Of a stretch of DNA of 64,000 nt, positions 28,481-36,740 are shown piece after piece (position 1 is the first letter of the stretch; each line of letters opens with the position of its first letter). The stretch is taken from positions 151,525-215,524 of the forward strand of contig NZ_MUZA01000002.1 in NCBI RefSeq assembly GCF_021442385.1, read 5' to 3'. The position numbers and the translations under genes are program-made. Origin of the DNA: Micromonospora sp. MH99. GTDB lineage: Bacteria > Actinomycetota > Actinomycetes > Mycobacteriales > Micromonosporaceae. The notes under the pieces are model-generated. The model had not been told where the DNA came from. It was given only the letters and a program-made list of their open reading frames with translations, and did no database searches.

Positions 28481-29269
28481 TCAGGCGTCACCGAGTGCGT
28501 CGATGTCGCGCATCTCCTCCGCCGTCAACGAGAAGTGGAAGACGTCGAAGTTGGCGGTGATCCGCTCCGGGGTCACCGACTTCGGGATCACCACGATTTC
28601 GTGGTCGATGTGCCAGCGCAGCACCACCTGCGCCGGGGAGACGCCGTGCGCCGCGGCGATCCTGGTCAGCACCGGATCGCTGAGGTCACTGGTCTTGAAG
28701 GGGCTGTACCCCTCCAGCACCACGCCCCGGTCCCGGTGCTCGGCGTGCCGCTGCCGGTCGTACAGCGTGGGGCTCCACCGGATCTGGTTGACCGCCGGGT
28801 TCTCCTCCGTCGACTGGATCAACTCGTCGATCTCGCCGGTGCTGTAGTTGCTGACCCCGACGGCACGGGTCAGGTTCTCGTCCCGGGCGGCCAGCAACTC
28901 CCGCCACATCGGGATGCTGTCCGCCGGGGACGACGGCGGCCAGTGGATCAACCAGAGGTCCACCTGGTCGACGCCGAGCGCCTCCAGACTTGCCTCCAAC
29001 GTCTCGCGCTCCCGGCCGACCCGGTCCGGCGGGAGCTTCGTGGTGATGAAGATGTCCTCGCGACGCAGCCCGCTCTCCCGCACCGCCCGGCCGACCTCCC
29101 GCTCGTTGCCGTACATGGTGGCGGTGTCGAGGTGCCGGTAGCCGGTGTCGAGCGCGGCCAGCACGGCGTCGTAGCCCGCCCGGCCGGTGGCCTGCCAGGT
29201 GCCGAAGCCGAGCAGGGGCATCCGCACGTCACCCGGGAGCAGGGCGGTGGGCTGGTCGCTGAGGTCCAT
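28481..29269 (-). CDS. Aldo/keto reductase
   Basis: A 262-residue NADPH-dependent TIM-barrel oxidoreductase. The catalytic tetrad is complete: Asp48 and Tyr53 in 'HLDTATMYGNE', Lys78 in 'ITTKLPPD' and His109 in 'LWLIHWPP'; 'IPKSVTPERI' near the C-terminus binds the cofactor phosphate. It resembles the 2,5-diketo-D-gluconate reductase branch, but the true substrate is unknown. The ATG at 29269 follows a TAGAAC hexamer by 7 nt, consistent with a leaderless mRNA. It is transcribed away from the LigD-like gene. Confidence 0.92.
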   Translation of the reverse strand: MDLSDQPTALLPGDVRMPLLGFGTWQATGRAGYDAVLAALDTGYRHLDTATMYGNEREVGRAVRESGLRREDIFITTKLPPDRVGRERETLEASLEALGVDQVDLWLIHWPPSSPADSIPMWRELLAARDENLTRAVGVSNYSTGEIDELIQSTEENPAVNQIRWSPTLYDRQRHAEHRDRGVVLEGYSPFKTSDLSDPVLTRIAAAHGVSPAQVVLRWHIDHEIVVIPKSVTPERITANFDVFHFSLTAEEMRDIDALGDA

Positions 29270-29363
29270 GAGGTCCGTTCTACCCCGCCGCGCCCCCGGA
29301 CGCCGAGCGAACCGGACACTCCGGCGTCCAGCGCAATGGCCCGGTTTGCCGGAGAATGCGGGT

Positions 29364-30413
29364 GTGACGGACCGGCTGCAGGAGTACCGACGCCGCCGCG
29401 ACGCGGCCCGTACGCCCGAGCCGGTGCCAGAAGGCGCCCCCACGGGGACCAGACCCGACGAGGGCGCGGATCGCTTCGTCATCCAGCAGCACCACGCCCG
29501 CAGCCTGCACTGGGACCTGCGACTGGAACACGAGGGTGTGCTCGCGTCCTGGGCGGTGCCGCGCGGGCTGCCCCGCGACCCGGGCCGCAACCACCTCGCC
29601 GTGCACACCGAGGATCACCCGATGGAGTACCTCGACTTCTCCGGCGAGATCCCCGCTGGCGAGTACGGGGGCGGCCGGATGGTCATCCACGACCGGGGCA
29701 CGTACCGCTGCGAGAAGTGGCGCGACGACGAGGTCATCGTGACCCTCTCCGGTGACCGCACCGCCGGGCGCTACGCGCTGTTCGCCACCGGCGGCAAGGA
29801 TTGGATGATCCGGCGCACCGATCCCGCGCCGCCGGGTTGGACGAGCATGCCGGAGCTGGTCCGCCCGATGCACGCCACGCCCGCCGCCGGGCTGCCCCGC
29901 GACCGCGCCGACTGGGGATACGAGCTGCGCTGGGACGGGGTCCGCGCCATGGCGTACGTCTCCGGCGGCCGGCTGCGGCTGCTCGCCGAGACCGACGAGG
30001 AGATCACCGGCGGCTACCCGTGGCTGCGCGCGATGGCCGAGGCGCTGGCGCCCACCGAGGCGGTGCTCGACGGTGTGCTCGTCCGCATCGACGGCTCGGG
30101 CCGGGTGCGTCCCGCCCGTCCCGCCAGCGGTGGCCGGGTTCCGGCCGGCGCCCAGTTCCTGCTCGTCGACCTGCTGTGGTTGGAGGGCGTGAGCAGCGTC
30201 GACGTCCCGTACGCGCAACGCCGGGAACTGCTCGATGGGCTGGCGTTGGCCGGTACGCACTGGCAGACTCCGCCGTGGTTTCCCGGTGCCGGCGACGAGG
30301 CCCTGCGCACCGGGCGGGAGCAGGGGCTGCCGGGTGTGGTCGCCAAGCGGCTGGACTCGGTGTACGAGCCGGGCCGGCGCAGCCGACGGTGGCTGAGCAT
30401 CGACGCGGCCTGA
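29364..30413 (+). CDS. LigD-like 3'-phosphoesterase fused to a ligase-dead domain
   Basis: A 349-residue protein with two parts. Residues 35-155 are a LigD-type DNA 3'-phosphoesterase with every residue known to matter in Pseudomonas LigD in place: His43, His49, Asp51, Arg53 ('HHARSLHWDLRLE'), His85 and Tyr89 ('DHPMEYLDF'). Residues 165-349 resemble the ATP-dependent ligase adenylation domain, but the nucleophile Lys of KxDG is Arg189 ('YELRWDGVRA'), and the chain stops after 'VVAKRLDSVYEPGRRS', so the OB-fold is missing. It may clean 3' ends during repair without sealing. GTG at 29364; GAGAAT lies 6 nt upstream. Only 14 bp separate it from threonine synthase. Confidence 0.85.
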   Translation: MTDRLQEYRRRRDAARTPEPVPEGAPTGTRPDEGADRFVIQQHHARSLHWDLRLEHEGVLASWAVPRGLPRDPGRNHLAVHTEDHPMEYLDFSGEIPAGEYGGGRMVIHDRGTYRCEKWRDDEVIVTLSGDRTAGRYALFATGGKDWMIRRTDPAPPGWTSMPELVRPMHATPAAGLPRDRADWGYELRWDGVRAMAYVSGGRLRLLAETDEEITGGYPWLRAMAEALAPTEAVLDGVLVRIDGSGRVRPARPASGGRVPAGAQFLLVDLLWLEGVSSVDVPYAQRRELLDGLALAGTHWQTPPWFPGAGDEALRTGREQGLPGVVAKRLDSVYEPGRRSRRWLSIDAA

Positions 30414-30427
30414 CGGCGAGGAGCGAC

Positions 30428-31618
30428 GTGTACCTGACCCATCTGGACTGCCCACGCTGTGGCCTGGAGTACGCCGCCGACAAGCCGCAGAACCTCTGCG
30501 AGTGCGGCTCGCCGCTACTGGCCCGATACGACCTGCCGGCGGTGGCGAAGGCGGTCACCCCGGAGCGTTTTCCGCTGCGCCCGGCCGACCTGTGGCGGTA
30601 CCGGGAGCTGCTGCCCGTCGCCGATCCCCGGCACGTCACCACGCTCGGTGAGGGCTGGACGCCGCTGCTGCGGGCCCCGTCGTACGGTGCCGAGATCGGC
30701 ATCGCGGACCTGATGGTCAAGGACGAGGGGTTGATCCCGACCGGTTCGTTCAAGGCACGCGGCGCCGCGGTGGGCGTGAGTCGGGCTCGCGAGTTGGGTG
30801 TCGAGCGGATCGCGATGCCCACCAACGGCAACGCCGGTTCGGCGTGGGCGACGTACGCGGCGCGCGCCGGGATGGGCGCCACGATCGTCATGCCGCTGGC
30901 GGCGCCGACCATCTGCCGGCGCGAGTGTGTGGCAGCGGGAGCCGATCTGCGTCTGGTGGACGGGCTGATCAGCGACGCGGGCCGCAAGGTGGCCGAGCTG
31001 ATCGCGGAGTCGGACGGGACGATCTTCGACGCCGGCACGCTGCGCGAGCCCTACCGCCTGGAGGGCAAGAAGACGATGGGGTACGAGATCGTCGAGCAGC
31101 TCGGCTGGCAGGTGCCCGACGTGATCATTTACCCGACCGGTGGCGGGGTCGGCCTGATCGGCATCCACAAGGCGCTGCACGAGATGCGCGAGCTGGGCTG
31201 GGTCGGCGACAAGCTGCCCCGGCTGGTGGCGGTGCAGTCGACCGGCTGCGCGCCGATCGTGCGGGCCTTCGCCGCCGGCGAGGACCGGGCGCAGCCGTGG
31301 GAGGACGCGCACACTGTGGCGTTCGGCATCACCGTGCCGTCCCCGCTGGGTGACGAGCTGATCCTGGCCGCGCTGCGGGCGTCGGCCGGCACCGCGGTCG
31401 CCGTCGACGACGCCGAGATCCTGACCGACCTGCGGGACTTCGCCGCCCGCGAGGGGTTGCTGCTCTGCCCGGAGGGCGCGGCCTGCCTGACGGCGGCGCG
31501 GCAGCTGCGCGCCGGTGGCTGGATCCGGGCCGGGGAACGGGTGGTGGTGCTCAACACCGGCGCGGGGCTGAAGTATCCGGAGACGGTGGACGTCTCAGGC
31601 GTACCCGTCATGGCCTGA
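30428..31618 (+). CDS. thrC: Threonine synthase
   Basis: A 396-residue fold-type II PLP enzyme converting O-phosphohomoserine to threonine. The PLP lysine is Lys109 in 'LIPTGSFKARG'; 'PTNGNAGSAWATYAARAG' binds substrate and 'YPTGGGVGLIGI' the PLP phosphate. The N-terminus carries a four-cysteine ribbon ('CPRCGLEYAADKPQNLCECG') typical of one threonine synthase subgroup. The GTG at 30428 has GAGGAG 4 nt upstream and follows the LigD-like gene by 14 bp. Because it is away from hom and thrB, it may be a second paralogue acting on a related phospho-amino acid; the family assignment is secure, the pathway less so. Confidence 0.85.
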   Translation: MYLTHLDCPRCGLEYAADKPQNLCECGSPLLARYDLPAVAKAVTPERFPLRPADLWRYRELLPVADPRHVTTLGEGWTPLLRAPSYGAEIGIADLMVKDEGLIPTGSFKARGAAVGVSRARELGVERIAMPTNGNAGSAWATYAARAGMGATIVMPLAAPTICRRECVAAGADLRLVDGLISDAGRKVAELIAESDGTIFDAGTLREPYRLEGKKTMGYEIVEQLGWQVPDVIIYPTGGGVGLIGIHKALHEMRELGWVGDKLPRLVAVQSTGCAPIVRAFAAGEDRAQPWEDAHTVAFGITVPSPLGDELILAALRASAGTAVAVDDAEILTDLRDFAAREGLLLCPEGAACLTAARQLRAGGWIRAGERVVVLNTGAGLKYPETVDVSGVPVMA

Positions 31619-31649
31619 GCCGGCACCCCACCGACGGTGGGGTGCCGGC
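31619..31649. terminator. Strong bidirectional hairpin between thrC and pectate lyase
   Basis: GCCGGCACCCCACC (31619-31632) and GGTGGGGTGCCGGC (31636-31649) form a perfect 14-bp stem with a 3-nt loop, placed exactly between the two convergent stop codons. Confidence 0.9.
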
Positions 31650-31657
31650 GGCCGGGC

Positions 31658-33034
31658 CTACTGGTAGGTGATGTCGGACGGTGTGTAGAAGCAGTTGACG
31701 CCGTCGGCGCCCTCGCCGATCTTGGTCGGCTCGCTGCCCTTGGGCACGCCCTTGTACTTGACACAGATCGAGGTCTCCCGGTCCGGGTCGCCGACGATGG
31801 TGATCCGGCTGAACCGGGCGGTGTCGCCCCAGTTGGTGTTGATGCCGGCCACCGCGTCGGTGTCCCGGACGACCACGTTGTCGATCACCACGTGCCGCTG
31901 GTACGACGAGGAGCAGTTGCCGCAGGCCCGGTAGAGTTTCCCGGCGTTCTCCACCCGGAAGTTCCTGATGTAGACGGTGCCCGGGCCGTTGTGCTGGAAG
32001 ACCTTGTCGCTTGCGGATCGGGCACCGCCACCGTCGACGGTGTACGTGGTGCCGCCGAGGAAGGTGGCGGCGTCCTCGCCGACGTCCTCCCACCAGACGT
32101 TGATCAGGGTGCAGTTGCCGTTGCAGTGCACGCCGTCGCCGGCCGGCGCACCGATGATCACGTTACGCAGGGTCGCGCCGGCGGCCAGCTCGAACATCGG
32201 GTCCTGGCTCTCGCTCTGCCCGCCGTCGCCGATGCCGTAGTAGCGCTTGAGCCCGCCGTCGAAGGTGCCGGACACTCCGATTGTGGCGTCCACCTTCTGG
32301 CTGCCGGTGGGCGTCGGCCAACCCGACGGCGGTGGGGTGGTCGGGCCCGACGTGGTGGGCGGCGGGGTGCTCGGCGCCGCGGTGGTCGCCGGTGGCGTGG
32401 TCGGGGTGCCGCCGCCGGACGAGTCGACCACCACGTCGTCGAACCCGCCGCTGGCGTACGCGGTGACCAGGCCGATCCGGCCCGCGCTGGCCAGGCTGTT
32501 GCTGCCCGAGGCGATCTGGGTGCCGTTGACGAAGCCGCGGATGGTGCTGCCGCTCGCCTCGATGCGCAGGGTGTACCACGTGCCGGTGGCGACGCCGAGC
32601 GACGCGGAGCCGATCGCGGTGATGCTGCTGCCGTTGACGGCCTGCAACTCGGCCCGGCCGGAGCCGAGCAGGGCCAGCCGGTACATCTTCGTGCTGCTGG
32701 TGGACCGGGCGGCCAGGCCGACCAGGCCGCTGGACGAGCCGAAGCTCGCCGGCCGGACCCGGGCCTGTACGGAGTAGTTGGTCCAGCTGGTCTGACCGGC
32801 GAACTGCCGGGCCAGCTCGCTGCCGGCGTTCGACTGGTTGAGCACGCCCGAGCCGTCGACAGCCCAGGTGCCGCCGGACTTGGACCAGCCGGAGGCGTCA
32901 CCGTCGTTGAAGGTGTCGGTGAAGATGGTGGCCGCGAAGGCCGACGTCATGCCGACGGTGAGCGCCGCCGCCGTCACGCCGGCGCCCACCGCCAGCACCA
33001 GTGGTCGTCGGCCGGGGTGTCGTCTCTTGTGCAC
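31658..33034 (-). CDS. Secreted PL3 pectate lyase with N-terminal lectin-like domain
   Basis: A 458-residue secreted enzyme. Signal peptide to Ala34/35 ('TSAFA'); a concanavalin/LamG-like domain to about residue 200 ('FTDTFNDGDASGWSKSGG'); a Pro/Thr linker ('TPTTPPATTAAPSTPPP'); and a C-terminal family PL3 pectate lyase beginning 'VDATIGVSGTFDGGLKRYYG'. PL3 enzymes cleave polygalacturonate by calcium-dependent beta-elimination; 'GVHCNGNCTLINVWWEDVGEDAA' and 'SSSYQRHVVIDN' belong to its beta-helix core. The gene has a recognisable promoter with a LacI-type palindrome over the start site, so it is probably pectin-sugar inducible. Confidence 0.93.
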   Translation of the reverse strand: MHKRRHPGRRPLVLAVGAGVTAAALTVGMTSAFAATIFTDTFNDGDASGWSKSGGTWAVDGSGVLNQSNAGSELARQFAGQTSWTNYSVQARVRPASFGSSSGLVGLAARSTSSTKMYRLALLGSGRAELQAVNGSSITAIGSASLGVATGTWYTLRIEASGSTIRGFVNGTQIASGSNSLASAGRIGLVTAYASGGFDDVVVDSSGGGTPTTPPATTAAPSTPPPTTSGPTTPPPSGWPTPTGSQKVDATIGVSGTFDGGLKRYYGIGDGGQSESQDPMFELAAGATLRNVIIGAPAGDGVHCNGNCTLINVWWEDVGEDAATFLGGTTYTVDGGGARSASDKVFQHNGPGTVYIRNFRVENAGKLYRACGNCSSSYQRHVVIDNVVVRDTDAVAGINTNWGDTARFSRITIVGDPDRETSICVKYKGVPKGSEPTKIGEGADGVNCFYTPSDITYQ

Positions 33035-33182
33035 GGTTGTCCTCCTTGACGCGTGTGGTGGCGATCCCTGGGTCTGGCCGCGCGGGGACGTGCCGGCACG
33101 GCGCGCTGCCGTGAGAGCGGGGATCGGTGTGCCCCGTCGGATGCCCGGCTCCGACAGTGGGATGAAGCGGGATGAAAGCCGT

Positions 33183-33237
33183 GGGAAAGGGCTTTCCCGT
33201 CTCTTCGAGGCTAGGACTGCGCACGCATCAGCGTCAA
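33183..33237 (-). promoter_or_regulatory. Pectate lyase promoter with LacI-type operator at the start site
   Basis: On the minus strand TTGACG (33237-33232) is followed after 18 nt by TAGCCT (33213-33208). The palindrome GGGAAAG-GG-CTTTCCC at 33183-33198 then covers roughly +3 to +18. A second dyad AGCGTCA/TGACGCT (33230-33248) overlaps the -35. Operator placement over the start site is typical of repression by LacI-family regulators. Confidence 0.65.
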
Positions 33238-33281
33238 TGCCTGACGCTTGCAGGTCTGTTGCAGGATTTCGGCGGCCCGGG

Positions 33282-35078
33282 TCAGAAGCTGTCCGGCTCG
33301 GTCAGCCGCCAGGCCGCGTTGATCAGCCCGATGTGGGACAACGCCTGCGGCGTGTTGCCCAGCTGCGCACCGGTGGTCAGGTCGATCTGCTCGCTGAACA
33401 GGCCCACGTCGTTGGCGTGACCCACCACGCGTTCGAACAGCTCCTCGGCCCGGCGCGGCTCACCCGCCATCACCAGGCACTCCACCAGCCAGAACGAGCA
33501 CATCAGGAACCCGGCCGGGTCGGTCGTCCACCGCCGGACCAGCCCGTCGTCGGTTCCCAACTCCCGCTCCACCATCGCGATGGTCGACCGCATGCGGGGA
33601 TCGGTCGCCGGCAGGAAGTGCGCCACCGGCAGTGCGAGCACCGAGGCGTCCAACTCCGCCGAACCGAACGAGCCGGTGAACGCCCCGATCCGGTCGTTCC
33701 ACCCGTCGCGCAGCACCGCCGCGCGGATCTCGTCGCGTACGCCGGCCCACCGACGCGGGTCGGCCCGTTCACCGAGCCGGTCGGCGAGCCCCACCGCCCG
33801 ATCCATGGCCAACCAGCAGGACACCTTCGAGGAGACGTAGTGCCGCTCCTCGTCCCGGGTCTCCCAGATGCCCCGGTCCGGCAGGTGCCAGGTCCCCGCC
33901 ACCTGCTCGGTCAGCCCGAGCACCATCTCCCGCAACTCCCCCTCGAACGGTGTGCCGAGGTAGTCGCGCAGCCGCCACACCGCCGAGATCACCTCGCCCG
34001 GCACGTCGAGCTGCCGCTGCTTCCAGGCGTCGTTGCCGACCCGCACCGGGCGGCTGTCGCGGTATCCGCGCAGGTGATTGCAGTGGTGCTCGGAGATGTC
34101 GCGTTCGCCCTCCAACCCGAAGAGCACCGGCACCGGCTCGTCGCCGAACCGGCCGATCGACCGGGTCGCCCAGGCGAACAACCGCGACGCCTCGTCCGGA
34201 CAGGCCGCCACCCAGAGCGCGCGCATGGTCAGTGAGAAGTCCCGCAGCCAGGAGTAGCGGTAGTCGTAGTTGCGGTCGCCGCCGATCTGCTCCGGCAACG
34301 AGCTGGTCAGCGCCGCGGCCACCGCGCCACTGCGGGCGTACGTGAGACCACCCAGCACTGTCGCGCTGTGCCGGACCAGCTTGGCGTACCGGCCGGAGTA
34401 CCCGTGCGTCTGCCGGAACGCCTCCCACGCCCGCGTCGTCTCGGCGAGGGCGGCCAGCGGGTCCAGCCGGGCGGGCGGCGTCCCGTACGTCTGACCGAAC
34501 GCCACGTCCATCGCGACGACCTGGCCGGTGGAGACCTCGAACTCGTGGGTCACCCGGTCCCCGCCGGCCCGCAGCGGCAGATCATCGGCGCGCAGCACCA
34601 GCACCACCGGGCCGGCCCCGGCCAGCACCCCACCCCCGGGCTGCTCGTGCAGATACGGCGTGAGCAGCCCGTACTCCGGGCGGGGAGCGAAGTCCAACGC
34701 CATCCGCACCCGCCCGGACAGGCCCTCGACCACCCGGATGAGCACAGCGGGTGAGTTCTTGCCCAGGTCGTGCGCGCGGGCGCCGATCTCGGCGGCGAGC
34801 GCGTCCGTCACCGCCACGCTGCCGTGCGGCGTGTGGTGCACCGTCCGCAGCACCAGCGTGTCCGGCCGGTACGCGCGCTCGACCCGGTACCCGGGGCCAC
34901 CCACTCCGACCGGCGCCAAACGGAAGTACCCCCCGCTCGGGTCGAGCAGCCGCCCGAAGACCGAGGCGCCGTCGAACCGGTGGGGGCACCACCAGTCGAT
35001 CGAGCCGTCCTTCCCGACCAGCGCGCCGGAACGGGCATCCGAGAGGAACCCGTAGTCGGAGATCGCCGGCTGCGTCAC
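33282..35078 (-). CDS. GH15 glycoside hydrolase (glucoamylase/trehalase group)
   Basis: A 598-residue cytoplasmic GH15 enzyme without signal peptide. The N-terminal beta-domain begins 'ISDYGFLSDARSGALVGKDGSIDWWC'; the (alpha/alpha)6 barrel has 'IGGDRNYDYRYSWLRD' and 'LPDRGIWETRDEERHYVSSKVSCW', the latter containing a catalytic Glu. The closest characterised group I recall is the mycobacterial GH15 trehalase, so either intracellular trehalose or short alpha-glucans may be the substrate. The GTG at 35078 has a TACGCC hexamer 6 nt upstream. The 3' end lies just beyond the pectate lyase promoter. Confidence 0.88.
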   Translation of the reverse strand: MTQPAISDYGFLSDARSGALVGKDGSIDWWCPHRFDGASVFGRLLDPSGGYFRLAPVGVGGPGYRVERAYRPDTLVLRTVHHTPHGSVAVTDALAAEIGARAHDLGKNSPAVLIRVVEGLSGRVRMALDFAPRPEYGLLTPYLHEQPGGGVLAGAGPVVLVLRADDLPLRAGGDRVTHEFEVSTGQVVAMDVAFGQTYGTPPARLDPLAALAETTRAWEAFRQTHGYSGRYAKLVRHSATVLGGLTYARSGAVAAALTSSLPEQIGGDRNYDYRYSWLRDFSLTMRALWVAACPDEASRLFAWATRSIGRFGDEPVPVLFGLEGERDISEHHCNHLRGYRDSRPVRVGNDAWKQRQLDVPGEVISAVWRLRDYLGTPFEGELREMVLGLTEQVAGTWHLPDRGIWETRDEERHYVSSKVSCWLAMDRAVGLADRLGERADPRRWAGVRDEIRAAVLRDGWNDRIGAFTGSFGSAELDASVLALPVAHFLPATDPRMRSTIAMVERELGTDDGLVRRWTTDPAGFLMCSFWLVECLVMAGEPRRAEELFERVVGHANDVGLFSEQIDLTTGAQLGNTPQALSHIGLINAAWRLTEPDSF

Positions 35079-35117
35079 CCGCCGGGCGTACCCGGATCGG
35101 CCTGGTTCAGGCAGCCG

Positions 35118-35510
35118 TCACGACGTGGGCGGCTCGTCCTCGCCGGCCTCCTCGGCCTTGTCGGCCTCCTCCTTGGTGTGGTGCACGGCCTGGTCGGCGT
35201 GCTCCGGAGGGCCGTAGACGGTGTAGAGCACCAGCGGGTTGGGGCCGGTGTTGACGAAGTTGTGCTTCGTCCCGGACGGCACGACGACCAGGTCGCCCGC
35301 GACGACCTCCCGCTTCGCACCGGCGACCCGGGCCTCGCCGGTCCCGCTGACGAAGGTCAGGATCTGGTCGATCCCCTCGTGCACCTCCTCGCCGATCTCC
35401 CCGCCCGGCGGAATGGTCATGATCACCAGCTGGGTGTGCTCGCCGGTCCACAGCACCCGCCGGAAGTCCGGGCTCTTCTCGGCGACGGTCGCGATCGTGA
35501 AATGCTCCAT
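35118..35510 (-). CDS. Cupin-domain protein
   Basis: A 130-residue single-domain cupin. 'GGEIGEEVHEGIDQILTFVSG' is cupin motif 1 and 'LVVVPSGTKHNFVNTGPNPL' motif 2, giving the usual two His and one Glu metal site. The C-terminal 25 residues are Glu/Lys-rich. The family covers dioxygenases, isomerases and binding proteins, so function is not assignable. It ends 39 bp before the GH15 gene, making a possible two-gene unit. A 22-bp palindrome about 200 bp upstream could be its operator. Confidence 0.85.
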   Translation of the reverse strand: MEHFTIATVAEKSPDFRRVLWTGEHTQLVIMTIPPGGEIGEEVHEGIDQILTFVSGTGEARVAGAKREVVAGDLVVVPSGTKHNFVNTGPNPLVLYTVYGPPEHADQAVHHTKEEADKAEEAGEDEPPTS

Positions 35511-35705
35511 GGCCCGCTCATACCCCGTTCGGCCGCGCGTCACGCCGGGACTGGCAGATGGTGGAATTCCCCACGGTCGGCAGGTTTGGATCCGCCCGGA
35601 CCGGGGATCGACAACGCTGACCGGCGCGAACGGCCGGTCGAGCCAGGTCCCCGCTGGCGTACCGCCGAACGGCTGCGGTGGTGGGAGACGGCCAGAGCGC
35701 GGCGA

Positions 35706-35727
35706 CGTTCCGACAACTGTCGAAACG
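35706..35727. promoter_or_regulatory. 22-bp near-perfect palindrome between sulfotransferase and cupin genes
   Basis: CGTTCCGACA-AC-TGTCGAAACG has 9 of 10 base pairs in the arms. Length and symmetry fit a TetR-type dimer site. It is the only notable structure in the 245-bp gap 35511-35755. Confidence 0.45.
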
Positions 35728-35755
35728 GCGCCGCGCGCTCGTCTGCGCACCCCCT

Positions 35756-36649
35756 TCAGGCGTCGCGGTGCAGCCAGGCGACCAGGTCGGGCGGGGCCAG
35801 GGAGCGCACCCGTTGCTCGTAGCGGGCCAGACCGGCCGCGTCCAGCATGCCGCGCCCCTGCCCCGAGCCACCCCGGCGGAAGAACGCGCGGCGGTCCCGC
35901 AGCACGCCCAGCATGTCCGGGGCGAGCTGGTCGGCACGTTCCCGCATCCGGCCGAACGTCGCCGCCTCGACCAGCGCCGGCCAGCGCTCGACGGACACCG
36001 GGACACCCCACCGGTCGGCCAGGCGGCGCATCTGGCCGCCCAGGTCCGCCTGGAGGTCGTCGTAGTGCACCAGCTCGACGTTCGGCTCGTGTCGGCGGGC
36101 CCAGGCGTCGCTCAGGTGCCAGAGAACCCCGGGCAGCGAGTCCAGCTCCACGCGCGGGTCCACCTCGTGGTCGACCCAGCTCGACAACCACTGTCGCACC
36201 GACGGACGGGCCCGCGGCGGTCCCGCCGGCACTGGTTGGCCGGTCAGCTCGGCCATCCGGACCCGGTTCAGGTTGCCGGACTGGTGATAGAGGGACACCG
36301 CCATGTCCAGCGGATGCCGCGCCACCACCACGTAGTGCACCCGAGGGTCGAGCGGCACCCCGTCCAGCGGGGTGTGCGTCTTGATGAACCGGCGGTGCGG
36401 TTGGGCGGCCAGCCGCTGGTACACCGCGTCGCGCGGCTCGCCCAGCCAGTCCAGCCAGGGCGACAGCTCGGGCAGCGGCGCCGGCAGCTCGGCGGTGCCC
36501 AGCACCAGCAGCGCGCAGATCATCTGCATCCAGGTGGTGCCGCTCTTGGACCGGGTGCTGATCACGATGTCGCCGTCGCGGAACGGGAACCCGACCCAGC
36601 GGGCGCTGTCCTCGTCCAGGGAGCGGTAACGGTGGGGTGACGCGGACAT
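35756..36649 (-). CDS. PAPS-dependent sulfotransferase
   Basis: A 297-residue cytosolic sulfotransferase transferring sulfate from PAPS to an alcohol or phenol. The 5'-phosphosulfate loop is 'ISTRSKSGTTWMQ' near residue 35, and the 3'-phosphate motif is 'VVVARHPLDMAVSLYHQ' with the usual Arg and Ser. 'FIKTHTPLDG' provides the catalytic His region. The ATG at 36649 has a TACGCT box 6 nt upstream. No biosynthetic cluster surrounds it, so the acceptor is unknown. It diverges from the beta-family gene. Confidence 0.9.
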   Translation of the reverse strand: MSASPHRYRSLDEDSARWVGFPFRDGDIVISTRSKSGTTWMQMICALLVLGTAELPAPLPELSPWLDWLGEPRDAVYQRLAAQPHRRFIKTHTPLDGVPLDPRVHYVVVARHPLDMAVSLYHQSGNLNRVRMAELTGQPVPAGPPRARPSVRQWLSSWVDHEVDPRVELDSLPGVLWHLSDAWARRHEPNVELVHYDDLQADLGGQMRRLADRWGVPVSVERWPALVEAATFGRMRERADQLAPDMLGVLRDRRAFFRRGGSGQGRGMLDAAGLARYEQRVRSLAPPDLVAWLHRDA

Positions 36650-36655
36650 CGGGCG

Positions 36656-36661
36656 AGCGTA
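36656..36661 (-). promoter_or_regulatory. Leaderless -10 box TACGCT for the sulfotransferase gene
   Basis: TACGCT on the minus strand ends 6 nt before the ATG at 36649. Confidence 0.5.
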
Positions 36662-36729
36662 GTCGCCGACACGACAGCCAGGCAGCGAATTTTCGGCCCG
36701 GAAGCTGTGAAGGCATGTGAATGCCTGAC

Positions 36730-36735
36730 TAGATT
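36730..36735 (+). promoter_or_regulatory. Leaderless -10 box TAGATT for the beta-family gene
   Basis: TAGATT ends 5 nt before the ATG at 36741. An imperfect dyad AGGCA/TGCCT sits just upstream at 36711-36726. Confidence 0.5.
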
Positions 36736-36740
36736 GAAGT

